A DNA stretch of 56,413 nt. Source: Rheinheimera lutimaris. Its GTDB lineage: Bacteria; Pseudomonadota; Gammaproteobacteria; Enterobacterales; Alteromonadaceae. The position numbers and the translations under genes were made by a program. The DNA is taken from positions 1 through 56,413 of the forward strand of contig NZ_JABSOD010000023.1 of the NCBI RefSeq assembly GCF_013283795.1, given 5' to 3'. Under the pieces are notes generated by a model that did not search any database, was not told the DNA's origin, and saw only the letters and a list, made by a program, of their open reading frames with translations. This document shows positions 8,267 to 16,098 of the stretch, piece after piece. Each line of letters opens with the position of its first letter. Positions within the stretch are counted from its first letter, which is position 1.

Positions 8267-10041
8267 TACAGATCGCGCCGGTAGCGGCCTTGCAGTTGCA
8301 AGCGGTTTAGCTCGTTTTCACCCAGGGTGTCGCTTAATACCCCGTGCACTGCGCTGCCCAAGCCTTGCAGGCTGCCGCAGACGTAGATAGCCGCCCCTTG
8401 CGCCAGCCACTGCTGTAAGCGATCGCTGTGTGCTGCCAATGCATGTTGGACGTAGTATTTATCCGGCTGATCTTGTGAAAAGGCTAAATCACAATGTGTG
8501 ATAAAACCTTGCTGTTGCCACTGACGAATGTCTTTAGCAAAGAAAAAGTCGGTGTGCTGGCGCCGCTCTCCAAACAACAGCCAGTTTTGCTGTTGCCCGC
8601 GTTTAACCCGTTGCGCCAGCAAAGCGCGAATGCCGGCGATGCCGGTGCCGTTGGCGATAAAAATAACCGGTTTGTTGTCTGCCGGTAAGTGAAATGCACT
8701 GTGGCGGCGTAGCCGCAGCTGCAGCGGTTGTTCCTCCATGGCCCAGGCCGTTAACCAGCCGGAGCCGATTCCTAAACTGCCGTTTGCTTGCTGCACCTGG
8801 CGCACCAGCAGCGTTAACGGCCCTTCTTCCGGTATTGAGGCAATGGAATAACTACGCAGCGGCAGCTTAGGTTGCGCGGCCAACCAGGACGCTAAAGGCT
8901 CGCCGGCGGCCGGTGGTTGCACTTTGTCCAGTTGTAACTCTGCCAGTGCCCAGCATAACGGCACATGGCGGTCATGGTAGTACACTGCCTGACAGCCGTT
9001 AATCAAATGCTTGGTCAGCCACAGCGCCACGCTGCATTTGCTGTTTTCCGGTTGTACTTCAAGCAAATCACCGGCTTGCCACTGCAGTGAGGTGGGCACC
9101 TGCAGCTTAACGACATAGCAAGGCAAACCGCTGCTGGCCGGGTTAGCAATATAGCGGCTTGCAAGCGCAGCGTTAAACCAGTTTGATTCGGCCGGTTCAG
9201 CCGGTAGTGTTTGTCGGGTCAGGCTGCTCAGCAGTTGTTGCCATTGTGATAAGGCTTGTGGCTGGCGCTCTGAGCTGTCCAGCTCCAGCAGCGGCTGCAA
9301 TGCTGTTGCTTGCCGGCTGTGCAGCCATTGATCCAGCCAATGGCCAAAACCGCAAAACTGCTGATAGCTGCGATCGCCCAGCGCCAATACAGCATACTGC
9401 AATTGTCCCAGTGATTGTTGCCACTGTTGCGCCAGTTGATAAAACCGGCTGGCATTGTCCGGCGGCTCGCCTTCGCCATAGGTGCTGACGACAAACAATG
9501 CCTTTTGATGTTGTTGTAATTGTTGTTGTGTTAATTGGTCTAATCCGGCTAACGCAACCTGAAAGCCGGCCTCGCGCAGTTGCTTTGCTGTGCGTTCTGC
9601 TAACTGTTGTGCCATACCGGACTGGCTGGCATAGCCAACTAACCAGCTTAAGGGCGTGCTGCTGCCGGCAGCGCCGGGTGTGCGATAAACCAGATACAAG
9701 CGCAGCGCTAAACCGGCTAGCGCCAGCTGAGTGCTTAGCCACAGCAGCTGTGCATCAAATGCGCTAAACGGCGCCAGCGGTAAATAAAACCAGTACAGCA
9801 GGGTAAGTATCAGCGCCAGAAATAAATGCTGCTCCAGCCAGGCTGCTGCGACTGGCGGTGGTAGCGTGTTGCAATAGCGTTTTAACCGCAGTGCGGCGGC
9901 CAGCGCTGTAGCGTTAGTGATATAAAGCAGCAGTAAAGAGCTGAGCGGTGCTGAGGTCGGTAGCAAGATGGCATACAGTGGCAATAACAGCAGCAGGGCC
10001 AAATTCAGCCATTCCAGGATATTTTGCCAGCGCTGTAACAT
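8263..10041 (-). CDS. Membrane-anchored diflavin reductase (CysJ/cytochrome P450 reductase-like)
   Basis: This 592-residue protein has about four N-terminal membrane helices (residues 10-120). They are followed by a flavodoxin domain (VGYASQSGMAQQLAERTAKQL, VSTYGEGEPPDNASRFY, LALGDRSYQQFCGFG), an FAD domain with RSYSIAS and GIGSGWLT, and an NADPH domain (IANGTGIAGIRALL, YVCGSLQGLG) ending in GRYRRDLY like CysJ. Electrons should pass NADPH to FAD to FMN at the inner membrane. No cysI partner is nearby, so a role in sulfite reduction is unlikely. The Fur box upstream suggests an iron-related job such as ferric-siderophore or ferric reduction, which is inferred. A possible attenuator lies in its leader. 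Confidence 0.87.
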   Translation of the reverse strand: MLQRWQNILEWLNLALLLLLPLYAILLPTSAPLSSLLLLYITNATALAAALRLKRYCNTLPPPVAAAWLEQHLFLALILTLLYWFYLPLAPFSAFDAQLLWLSTQLALAGLALRLYLVYRTPGAAGSSTPLSWLVGYASQSGMAQQLAERTAKQLREAGFQVALAGLDQLTQQQLQQHQKALFVVSTYGEGEPPDNASRFYQLAQQWQQSLGQLQYAVLALGDRSYQQFCGFGHWLDQWLHSRQATALQPLLELDSSERQPQALSQWQQLLSSLTRQTLPAEPAESNWFNAALASRYIANPASSGLPCYVVKLQVPTSLQWQAGDLLEVQPENSKCSVALWLTKHLINGCQAVYYHDRHVPLCWALAELQLDKVQPPAAGEPLASWLAAQPKLPLRSYSIASIPEEGPLTLLVRQVQQANGSLGIGSGWLTAWAMEEQPLQLRLRRHSAFHLPADNKPVIFIANGTGIAGIRALLAQRVKRGQQQNWLLFGERRQHTDFFFAKDIRQWQQQGFITHCDLAFSQDQPDKYYVQHALAAHSDRLQQWLAQGAAIYVCGSLQGLGSAVHGVLSDTLGENELNRLQLQGRYRRDLY

Positions 10042-10049
10042 AAAGCCTC

Positions 10050-10082
10050 AAAGAAAAAGCAGGGGTAGCAAAACCTACCCCT
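10050..10082 (-). terminator. Terminator-like hairpin in the reductase leader (possible attenuator)
   Basis: On the minus strand an 8-bp stem AGGGGTAG/CTACCCCT is followed by GCTTTTTCTTT. It ends only 9-10 nt before the start codon of the diflavin reductase, inside its probable 5' leader. No minus-strand gene upstream needs a terminator here, so attenuation of the reductase is possible. Confidence 0.5.
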
Positions 10083-10160
10083 TAATGTGCAAGACAAGTA
10101 AAACAACGACCAGAGAAGCCCATCCGGGGCCGGAACAACGTTCATCCCTGAACGGAGAAG

Positions 10161-10189
10161 ACTATAATACGACTAATTATCAAATGCAA
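10161..10189 (-). promoter_or_regulatory. Sigma-70 promoter of the diflavin reductase
   Basis: On the minus strand, -35 TTGCAT (10184-10189) and -10 TATAGT (10161-10166) are separated by exactly 17 bp. The predicted start is near 10154, giving a leader of about 110 nt. The -35 element lies within the Fur-like palindrome, consistent with iron repression. Confidence 0.5.
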
Positions 10190-10201
10190 ATAATTCTCAT
10201 T
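10183..10201. promoter_or_regulatory. Fur box
   Basis: The 19-bp element AATGCAAATAATTCTCATT is a palindrome except at two position pairs and fits the Fur consensus (GATAATGATAATCATTATC-type). It overlaps the -35 region of the reductase promoter and lies about 140 bp from its start codon, and about 95 bp from the start of the divergent DeoR-type gene. Confidence 0.65.
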
Positions 10202-10237
10202 AAATAATTCGAGCATATGGATATCGCAACATTTTGC

Positions 10238-10293
10238 TTGCAAAAGCAGCAATAGCCAGTAAAATATCTTTCGTTTCGAAACTTAAGCGAAAG
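10238..10293 (+). promoter_or_regulatory. Promoter and candidate operator of the DeoR-type regulator
   Basis: TTGCAA (10238-10243) and TAAAAT (10260-10265) form a -35/-10 pair with a 16-bp spacer. Directly downstream, CTTTCG (10268-10273) and CGAAAG (10288-10293) form an inverted repeat around TTTCGAAA. It overlaps the predicted start of transcription and reaches to the start codon. TTTCG/CGAAA motifs are common in DeoR/GlpR-family operators, so autorepression is likely but inferred. Confidence 0.45.
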
Positions 10294-10295
10294 AA

Positions 10296-11063
10296 ATGAA
10301 TAAACGTAATACCCAACAACGGCGGCATCTGATTGTCAGCCAACTGCAGCAACAGGGCGAACTGTCGGTAGAGCAGTTGGCTGTGCAGTTCAATACGTCG
10401 GAAGTTACCATTCGCAAAGACTTAACCGTGTTGGACCAGGCCGGTTTACTGTTGCGCCGTTACGGTGGCGCTGTGCCGGTACCGCAGGACTTTGTCAGCG
10501 ATTCCAGTTTAGAGAAGGTTTCAAAGCGAAAGCTGGCAATTGCTAAAGCCGCTGCCGGGCTGATTAAAGATCACTACCGCATTATTATCGACAGTGGCCG
10601 CACTACCGCCGCCTTGTTGCCGGAATTAGCCGGCAAGCGCGGCCTGGTGGTTATGACCAACTCGCTGGCGATTGCCAATACCCTGCGCGAGCTGGAGAAC
10701 GAGCCAACGCTGCTGATGACCGGCGGCACCTGGGATCCGCAATCGGAAGCATTTCAGGGCCAGTTAGCCGAGCAAATGCTGCGCAACTATGATTTTGACC
10801 AGCTGTTTATCGGTGCCGACGGCATCGACCTGGCCCGCGGCACCACCACTTACAACGAGTTATACAGCTTAAGCCGGGTGATGGCGGAAGTGGCCCGCGA
10901 AGTGATTGTGATGTTGGAGTCCGACAAGCTGGGGCGCAAAATTCATAACCTGGAATTACCCTGGGCGATGGTCAAAGTGCTGATCACCGATGAAGGCTTA
11001 TCGGTAGCCGATGCCAAACAAATTGAACAACAGGGTGTGAAGGTAATTCGGGTTCAGGCCTGA
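10296..11063 (+). CDS. DeoR/GlpR family transcriptional regulator, GlmR-like
   Basis: This 255-residue cytoplasmic regulator has an N-terminal DeoR winged helix (RHLIVSQLQQQGELSVEQLA, FNTSEVTIRKDLTVLDQAG, LLRRYGGAV, residues 10-60). The C-terminal sugar-phosphate sensor domain has the DSGRTT, MTNSLAIANTL and GADGID signatures of the phosphosugar-isomerase-like fold. It lies 56 nt upstream of glmS in the same direction. A DeoR-type activator named GlmR next to glmS has been described in Pseudomonas, and by position this is a candidate equivalent that would sense an amino-sugar phosphate. Its own promoter overlaps an inverted repeat that may be its operator. Confidence 0.85.
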   Translation: MNKRNTQQRRHLIVSQLQQQGELSVEQLAVQFNTSEVTIRKDLTVLDQAGLLLRRYGGAVPVPQDFVSDSSLEKVSKRKLAIAKAAAGLIKDHYRIIIDSGRTTAALLPELAGKRGLVVMTNSLAIANTLRELENEPTLLMTGGTWDPQSEAFQGQLAEQMLRNYDFDQLFIGADGIDLARGTTTYNELYSLSRVMAEVAREVIVMLESDKLGRKIHNLELPWAMVKVLITDEGLSVADAKQIEQQGVKVIRVQA

Positions 11064-11119
11064 TTCACTGCCACATCTTAACGTAACATCATAATAGTAA
11101 AGATTTTCGGAGAATAATT

Positions 11120-12949
11120 ATGTGTGGAATAGTCGGCGCCGTAGCGCAACGTGATGTAGTGGATATTCTGGTAGAAGGTCTGCGTCGGTTAGAATACCGC
11201 GGTTATGATTCGGCCGGTGTGGCCGTGGTAACTGAAGCGGGCGAACTGACCCGTTTGCGCCGTTTAGGTAAAGTAAAAGAGTTATCTGACGCTGTTGCAG
11301 CACAGCCGGTTAATGGCGGCACGGGTATTGCCCACACCCGCTGGGCTACCCATGGCGAGCCAAGCGAGCGCAATGCTCACCCACATGTATCCAGCAATAT
11401 TACCGTGGTGCATAACGGCATTATTGAAAACCACAGCCCGCTGCGTGATGCCTTAAAAGCTAAAGGCTATGTGTTTACCTCTGACACCGACACCGAAGTT
11501 ATCGCCCACTTAGTCGAAGAAGAACTGAAAAGCGCCGGCTCACTGTTGGCAGCGGTACAAAAATCGGTGAAACAGCTGCACGGCGCGTATGGCACGGTGT
11601 TAATGGATAAAACCGATGCCAGCCGCGTGGTAGTGGCCCGCTCAGGCAGCCCGCTGGTGATTGGTTTAGGCATTGGTGAAAACTTTATTGCCTCTGATCA
11701 GCTGGCGCTATTGCCTGTGACCCGCCGCTTTATCTTCTTAGAAGAAGGCGATGTAGCTGAAATTACCCGCCATAGCGTCAGCATTTTCGATAAAAACGGC
11801 GTGGCCATCGAGCGCGAAGTGCACGAGTCAAATGTGAGCTACGACGCCGGCGACAAAGGCCAGTACCGCCACTTTATGCTTAAAGAAATCTACGAGCAGC
11901 CGCATGCCATTAACAACACGCTGGAAGGCCGTTTAAGTGCCGATTCTGTGTTGGATGAAACCTTCGGCAACGGCGCTGCCGAGCTGTTCAAAAAAGTAAA
12001 ACATGTGCAAATTGTTGCCTGTGGTACCAGCTACCACTCCGGTATGGTAGCGCGCTACTGGTTAGAGTCGTTAGGCGGCATTTCCTGTAACGTTGAAATT
12101 GCTTCAGAATTCCGTTACCGCAAATCCTTTGTACAGCCAAACAGCCTGCTGGTGAGCATTTCGCAATCAGGCGAAACCGCCGACACCTTAGCCGCACTGC
12201 GTCTGGCCAAAGAAGCCGGCTATTTAGGCAGCTTAACCATTTGTAACGTGGCCGGTTCATCACTGGTACGTGAATCAGATTTAGCCTTTATGACCCGCGC
12301 CGGTGCCGAAATCGGCGTGGCCTCTACCAAAGCCTTTACTACGCAATTAGTTGGTTTGGCGATGCTGACGATGGCCATTGGTAAATATAACGGCTTAACC
12401 GCCGCGCAACAGCGCGAGCTGACTGATGCGTTAAAGAGCCTGCCAGCGAAACTGGAGCAAACCCTGGCGCTGGCACCACAAATTGAAGCCCTGGCCGAAG
12501 AATTTGCCGACAAGCACCACTCACTGTTTTTAGGCCGTGGCGATCAGTACCCAATCGCGATGGAAGGTGCGTTAAAGCTGAAAGAAATTTCCTACATCCA
12601 CGCTGAAGCCTACGCCGCCGGTGAGTTAAAACACGGCCCGCTGGCACTGATTGACGCAGAAATGCCAATTATTGTGGTAGCACCTAATAACGAGCTGTTA
12701 GAAAAGCTGCAATCTAACGTGGAAGAAGTGCGCGCCCGCGGCGGTATTTTATACGTATTCGCCGACGCCGACGCCCGCTTCCAGTCAGACGCGACTATGC
12801 GCGTTATCAACGTGCCACACGTCGCCGACATCCTGGCGCCTATCGTCTACACCCTGCCACTGCAGTTACTCAGCTACTACGTCGCCATTATCAAAGGCAC
12901 CGACGTAGACCAGCCACGTAATTTGGCGAAGTCAGTTACGGTGGAATAA
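11120..12949 (+). CDS. glmS: Glutamine-fructose-6-phosphate aminotransferase (isomerizing)
   Basis: GlmS converts fructose-6-P and glutamine to glucosamine-6-P, the first committed step to UDP-GlcNAc. The 609-residue length is standard. The start is fixed because the catalytic nucleophile is the Cys after Met (MCGIVGAV). The glutaminase half shows RWATHG, NGIIEN and the SDTDTEV loop. The isomerase half shows two SIS domains ([59 protein letters not shown]) and the conserved C-terminal [13 protein letters not shown]. The ATG has a CGGAGAA ribosome site. It follows the DeoR-type regulator by 56 nt and is probably cotranscribed with it. Confidence 0.97.
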   Translation: MCGIVGAVAQRDVVDILVEGLRRLEYRGYDSAGVAVVTEAGELTRLRRLGKVKELSDAVAAQPVNGGTGIAHTRWATHGEPSERNAHPHVSSNITVVHNGIIENHSPLRDALKAKGYVFTSDTDTEVIAHLVEEELKSAGSLLAAVQKSVKQLHGAYGTVLMDKTDASRVVVARSGSPLVIGLGIGENFIASDQLALLPVTRRFIFLEEGDVAEITRHSVSIFDKNGVAIEREVHESNVSYDAGDKGQYRHFMLKEIYEQPHAINNTLEGRLSADSVLDETFGNGAAELFKKVKHVQIVACGTSYHSGMVARYWLESLGGISCNVEIASEFRYRKSFVQPNSLLVSISQSGETADTLAALRLAKEAGYLGSLTICNVAGSSLVRESDLAFMTRAGAEIGVASTKAFTTQLVGLAMLTMAIGKYNGLTAAQQRELTDALKSLPAKLEQTLALAPQIEALAEEFADKHHSLFLGRGDQYPIAMEGALKLKEISYIHAEAYAAGELKHGPLALIDAEMPIIVVAPNNELLEKLQSNVEEVRARGGILYVFADADARFQSDATMRVINVPHVADILAPIVYTLPLQLLSYYVAIIKGTDVDQPRNLAKSVTVE

Positions 12950-12978
12950 GCTCGTAAGTTGTTTATAGTAAAAATGTG

Positions 12979-13000
12979 GGGTGAAAATAAAATTTCACCC
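12979..13000. terminator. Hairpin after glmS
   Basis: An 8-bp stem GGGTGAAA/TTTCACCC with a 6-nt loop lies 30 nt after the glmS stop. There is no T-run on the + strand, so it is a weak or factor-assisted terminator. Confidence 0.4.
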
Positions 13001-13082
13001 TGCAAAATAAAGTATCATCATGTAAAATGTACTGGCTCAGACTTTATCTGACAGTTACCAGTTTTTCACGGTGTCTGTCAGA

Positions 13083-13291
13083 TTAGATTTGAGTCAGATT
13101 CTTCTGCTCCCAAACCCGCTTTCCATCCAGCAAAGTATCCATTGGCGTTCTGCCATTGCACATCTTGTCTCTTGCCCTGATGAGTTCGGTCATTGTTGTA
13201 ATAAACCAGCCATTCGTCCAGACTTGGCTTCCAGCGCCTTCAAACGCTTCTCAAAGTTCTCCAGATCGTGTCGTAGCCAGATACGAACACC
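13083..13291 (-). pseudogene. Remnant of an IS481-family transposase
   Basis: Read on the minus strand in three frames, the segment contains recognisable pieces of an IS481-type integrase. The C-terminus MCNGRTPMDTLLDGKRVWEQ with KNLTQI and a stop lies at 13083-13163. LDEWLVYYNNDRTHQGKR lies at 13168-13221, and GVRIWLRHDLENFEKRLKAL with EAK at about 13223-13291. In intact relatives the last block is N-terminal and the other two are C-terminal. The DDE catalytic core has therefore been deleted, and frameshifts separate the blocks. It cannot be active. The outer boundaries and terminal repeats are not clear; a weak VSNEL-like match may extend it to about 13345. Confidence 0.75.
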
Positions 13292-13308
13292 GTGTTGTAG
13301 CTGATACC

Positions 13309-13551
13309 ATGAGCATGGAGGATTTTAGTCAATTCGTTGCTGACTATCGACTGGGTGAGGACTTTGAAACAACACTTGAGCAGGAGCTGCTGCGCCACTT
13401 TGACGCTATGATTTCACCTTTCGATCCCGAAACCAAAGTCAGCCAGCATGACAATTTGATCTTATTTGAAACTAAAAGCCATCTGGCTTTATTTCAACGT
13501 AACGACGACCACTGGTTACTAACCAAGGCGGTATTGCCGTCGCAGAAATAG
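13309..13551 (+). CDS. Hypothetical 80-residue ORF next to the IS remnant, possibly a gene fragment
   Basis: The reading frame gives a coherent, protein-like sequence: MSMEDFSQFVADYRLGEDFE, later LLRHFDAMISPF, DNLILFETKSHLALFQRN and DDHWLLTKAVL. I do not recognise it. It has no clear ribosome site, and its open frame continues upstream into the antisense of the decayed transposase. It may therefore be the 3' part of a host gene that lost its start when the IS inserted, rather than an intact gene. A good terminator hairpin follows at 13619. Confidence 0.35.
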   Translation: MSMEDFSQFVADYRLGEDFETTLEQELLRHFDAMISPFDPETKVSQHDNLILFETKSHLALFQRNDDHWLLTKAVLPSQK

Positions 13552-13618
13552 CACAGCAAGGTCGATTCATACTTATCTGCCAGTGCTGTCGTAACTCTTG
13601 GCAAAGATCAACAAATTG

Positions 13619-13650
13619 GCGCAATATCCGGACGATATTGCGCTATCGGC
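13619..13650 (+). terminator. Intrinsic terminator between convergent ORFs
   Basis: A perfect 10-bp stem GCGCAATATC/GATATTGCGC with a CGGAC loop is followed, after 7 nt, by TTTTTT on the + strand. It lies between the hypothetical + ORF and the 3' end of ubiK and may serve both. Confidence 0.6.
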
Positions 13651-13654
13651 TTTT

Positions 13655-13942
13655 TTATTGCTGGTCAGATGATGGCAGCTGTTTAGCGTCAAACTGCTGC
13701 GTTTTCTCTGCCAGTAGTGCTGTTAACTGCTGCTCCAGCTTTTCTACTTTCTCGCGGGTGCGAAGCAATACCTGGCGCTGCACGTCAAATTCTTCGCGGC
13801 TGACAAAATCCAAATCGGCCAATTTATGCTGTAGCACCTGCTTTACTTTGGCTTCGACATCATCGGCAAACTGACGCACTTGTGGCGGAATGGCGTTGCC
13901 GATTTGTTTGGCGATATCTTCAATTTTTTTCGGGTCTATCAT
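13655..13942 (-). CDS. ubiK: Ubiquinone biosynthesis accessory factor UbiK
   Basis: This 95-residue protein is of the BMFP/YqiC family. It starts with the conserved [19 protein letters not shown] and [17 protein letters not shown] amphipathic helix, followed by the [17 protein letters not shown] segment (here [20 protein letters not shown]) and a C-terminal coiled coil ([19 protein letters not shown]). In E. coli and Salmonella, UbiK forms trimers, binds the UbiJ lipid-carrier protein and is needed for efficient aerobic ubiquinone synthesis. It is divergent from rep. A GGAGAACAG ribosome site precedes the start. Confidence 0.92.
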   Translation of the reverse strand: MIDPKKIEDIAKQIGNAIPPQVRQFADDVEAKVKQVLQHKLADLDFVSREEFDVQRQVLLRTREKVEKLEQQLTALLAEKTQQFDAKQLPSSDQQ

Positions 13943-14082
13943 GCTGTTCTCCTGTGTCGCAGCAATAGCTTACGACGTTATGCAAAACCAATACGGTTAT
14001 TCTACAGACCAAAAGCGCAATGGCGAATGCTATTTGCCGGCAAATTTCGTTACAATGCCTGCTTAAGTGTAAGGGTGAGTCA

Positions 14083-16098
14083 ATGAAGTTAAATCCGCAA
14101 CAAAATGCTGCTGTTAAATTTATCTCCGGGCCTTGCCTGGTGCTGGCCGGTGCCGGCAGCGGTAAAACCCGGGTGATTATCAACAAAATTGCCTATTTAA
14201 TTCAGCAATGCGACATGCCGGCACGGCATATCGCGGCGGTTACTTTTACCAATAAAGCGGCGCGCGAAATGCGCGAGCGGATTAACCACGAACTGCCGAA
14301 AACCGCCACCCGTGGCCTGACTATCTCTACTTTTCATACCCTCGGGCTGGAGATCCTGAAAAAGGAATACCGCCATATTGGCTATAAAGCCAACTTTACC
14401 CTGTTTGATGATCAGGACAGCATGGCGCTGTTAAAAGAGCTGAGCGAAAACGATATTCAGGGCGATAAAGACTTACTGCGCGCACTGCAAAGCCGTATCA
14501 GCAGTTGGAAAAATGAATTAACGCTGCCGGCCAAAGCCATTAGCGAGGCGCAGGATGCGCAAAGCATCAGCTTTGCTAATTATTATCAGCATTACACGCA
14601 ACAGCTTACCGCCTACAACGCACTGGATTTTGACGACCTTATTTTAATGCCTACTTTGCTGTTTCAGCACAACGCAGAGGTACGGCAAAAGTGGCAGCAG
14701 AAAATTCAGTACCTGCTGGTGGATGAGTATCAGGATACCAACACCAGCCAATACCAGTTGGTGAAATGGCTGGTGGGTGAGCGTCAGCGTTTTACCGTGG
14801 TGGGCGATGATGACCAGTCTATTTACTCCTGGCGCGGGGCAAGGCCGCAAAACCTGGCACTGTTAAAAACTGACTTTCCGTCATTAAATGTGATTAAGCT
14901 GGAGCAAAACTACCGCTCGGCCGAGCGCATTTTAAAGGCCGCCAATATATTAATTGCCAATAACCCGCACGAGTTCGATAAGCAGCTGTTCAGTGAAAAC
15001 GGTTACGGTGTGCCGTTAAAAGTGTTGCCCTGTAAGCACGAAGAAGACGAAGCGGAAAAAGTGGTGGCCGAGATCATCTCGCACCGCTTTATTAACCGCA
15101 GCCAATACCGCGACTATGCCTTGTTGTACCGCGGTAACCATCAATCGCGCTTATTTGAAAAAGCGCTGATGACCAACCGCATACCCTACAAAATATCCGG
15201 CGGTACCTCGTTTTTTTCCCGCAGTGAAATTAAAGATGTGATGGCGTACTTGCGTTTGATAGTAAACCAGGACGACGATAACGCTTTGCTTCGGATTATT
15301 AACGTGCCGCGGCGTGAAATTGGTGCGGCAACCTTACAACAGGTGGGCAACCTGGCCAATGAAAAACACATCAGTTTGTTTGAGGCCTGCTGCGACAGCG
15401 AGCTGTCGATGCATTTATCCGCCCGCGCCCATAATGCGGTAAAACAGTTTGCCCAGTGGATAAGTAACATAGCCGATAACGTACAACGCGCCGACCCGGC
15501 TGAAGCGATACGCGATTTAATTCGCCAGAGCCATTATGAAGCCTGGTTATTTGAAACCAGCACCAGCCCGAAAGCCGCCGAAATGGCGCTGAAAAACGTT
15601 AACGAGCTGTATCGCTGGATCAGCGAAATGCTGCAAGGCAAAGATGACGACGAACCGATGACCTTGCCCGAAGTCGTCACCCGCTTAACACTGCGCGATA
15701 TGATGGAACGCCAGGAGCAGGACGACAATGCCGATCAGGTGCAACTACTTACTCTGCACGCCTCCAAAGGGCTGGAATTCCCCTATGTATTTATGGTGGG
15801 CATGGAAGAGGGTATTTTGCCGCATCAGGTCAGCATAGATGAGGATAACGTTGAGGAAGAGCGCCGGCTGGCCTATGTCGGTATTACCCGTGCCCAACGC
15901 GAACTGATTTTTACCTATGCCAAAGAACGCCGCCAATTTGGCGAAGTGATACGGCCGGAGCCCAGCCGGTTTTTGTACGAATTGCCGCAGGATGATTTAG
16001 AATGGCAAAGCACAGTACCGGTGAAAACAGCCGAGCAGCGTCAGCAAACCGGCCAGGCGCATATAGACCGCTTACGCCAGCTGCTGAAAAACAACTGA
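14083..16098 (+). CDS. rep: ATP-dependent DNA helicase Rep
   Basis: Rep is a 3'-5' superfamily 1A helicase that helps the replisome pass protein roadblocks and restart. The 671-residue length matches E. coli Rep (673). I chose the ATG at 14083 because it follows an AAGGGTGAG ribosome site and starts with [14 protein letters not shown] as in E. coli; the frame opens 63 nt earlier. Motifs: Walker A GAGSGKT (residues 23-29), motif Ia [10 protein letters not shown], motif [11 protein letters not shown], motif [18 protein letters not shown], motif IV EQNYRS, motif [13 protein letters not shown] and motif [14 protein letters not shown]. Its 3' end overlaps the convergent GGDEF gene by 27 nt. Confidence 0.96.
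   Translation: MKLNPQQNAAVKFISGPCLVLAGAGSGKTRVIINKIAYLIQQCDMPARHIAAVTFTNKAAREMRERINHELPKTATRGLTISTFHTLGLEILKKEYRHIGYKANFTLFDDQDSMALLKELSENDIQGDKDLLRALQSRISSWKNELTLPAKAISEAQDAQSISFANYYQHYTQQLTAYNALDFDDLILMPTLLFQHNAEVRQKWQQKIQYLLVDEYQDTNTSQYQLVKWLVGERQRFTVVGDDDQSIYSWRGARPQNLALLKTDFPSLNVIKLEQNYRSAERILKAANILIANNPHEFDKQLFSENGYGVPLKVLPCKHEEDEAEKVVAEIISHRFINRSQYRDYALLYRGNHQSRLFEKALMTNRIPYKISGGTSFFSRSEIKDVMAYLRLIVNQDDDNALLRIINVPRREIGAATLQQVGNLANEKHISLFEACCDSELSMHLSARAHNAVKQFAQWISNIADNVQRADPAEAIRDLIRQSHYEAWLFETSTSPKAAEMALKNVNELYRWISEMLQGKDDDEPMTLPEVVTRLTLRDMMERQEQDDNADQVQLLTLHASKGLEFPYVFMVGMEEGILPHQVSIDEDNVEEERRLAYVGITRAQRELIFTYAKERRQFGEVIRPEPSRFLYELPQDDLEWQSTVPVKTAEQRQQTGQAHIDRLRQLLKNN

Noticed and set aside
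11064..11119. glmS ribozyme/riboswitch
   Set aside because: Only 56 nt separate the regulator from glmS, too short for the ribozyme, which is typical of Firmicutes.
13071..13304. Plus-strand 77-codon ORF in the IS remnant
   Set aside because: The coding sense is on the minus strand, where IS481 transposase motifs are recognisable.
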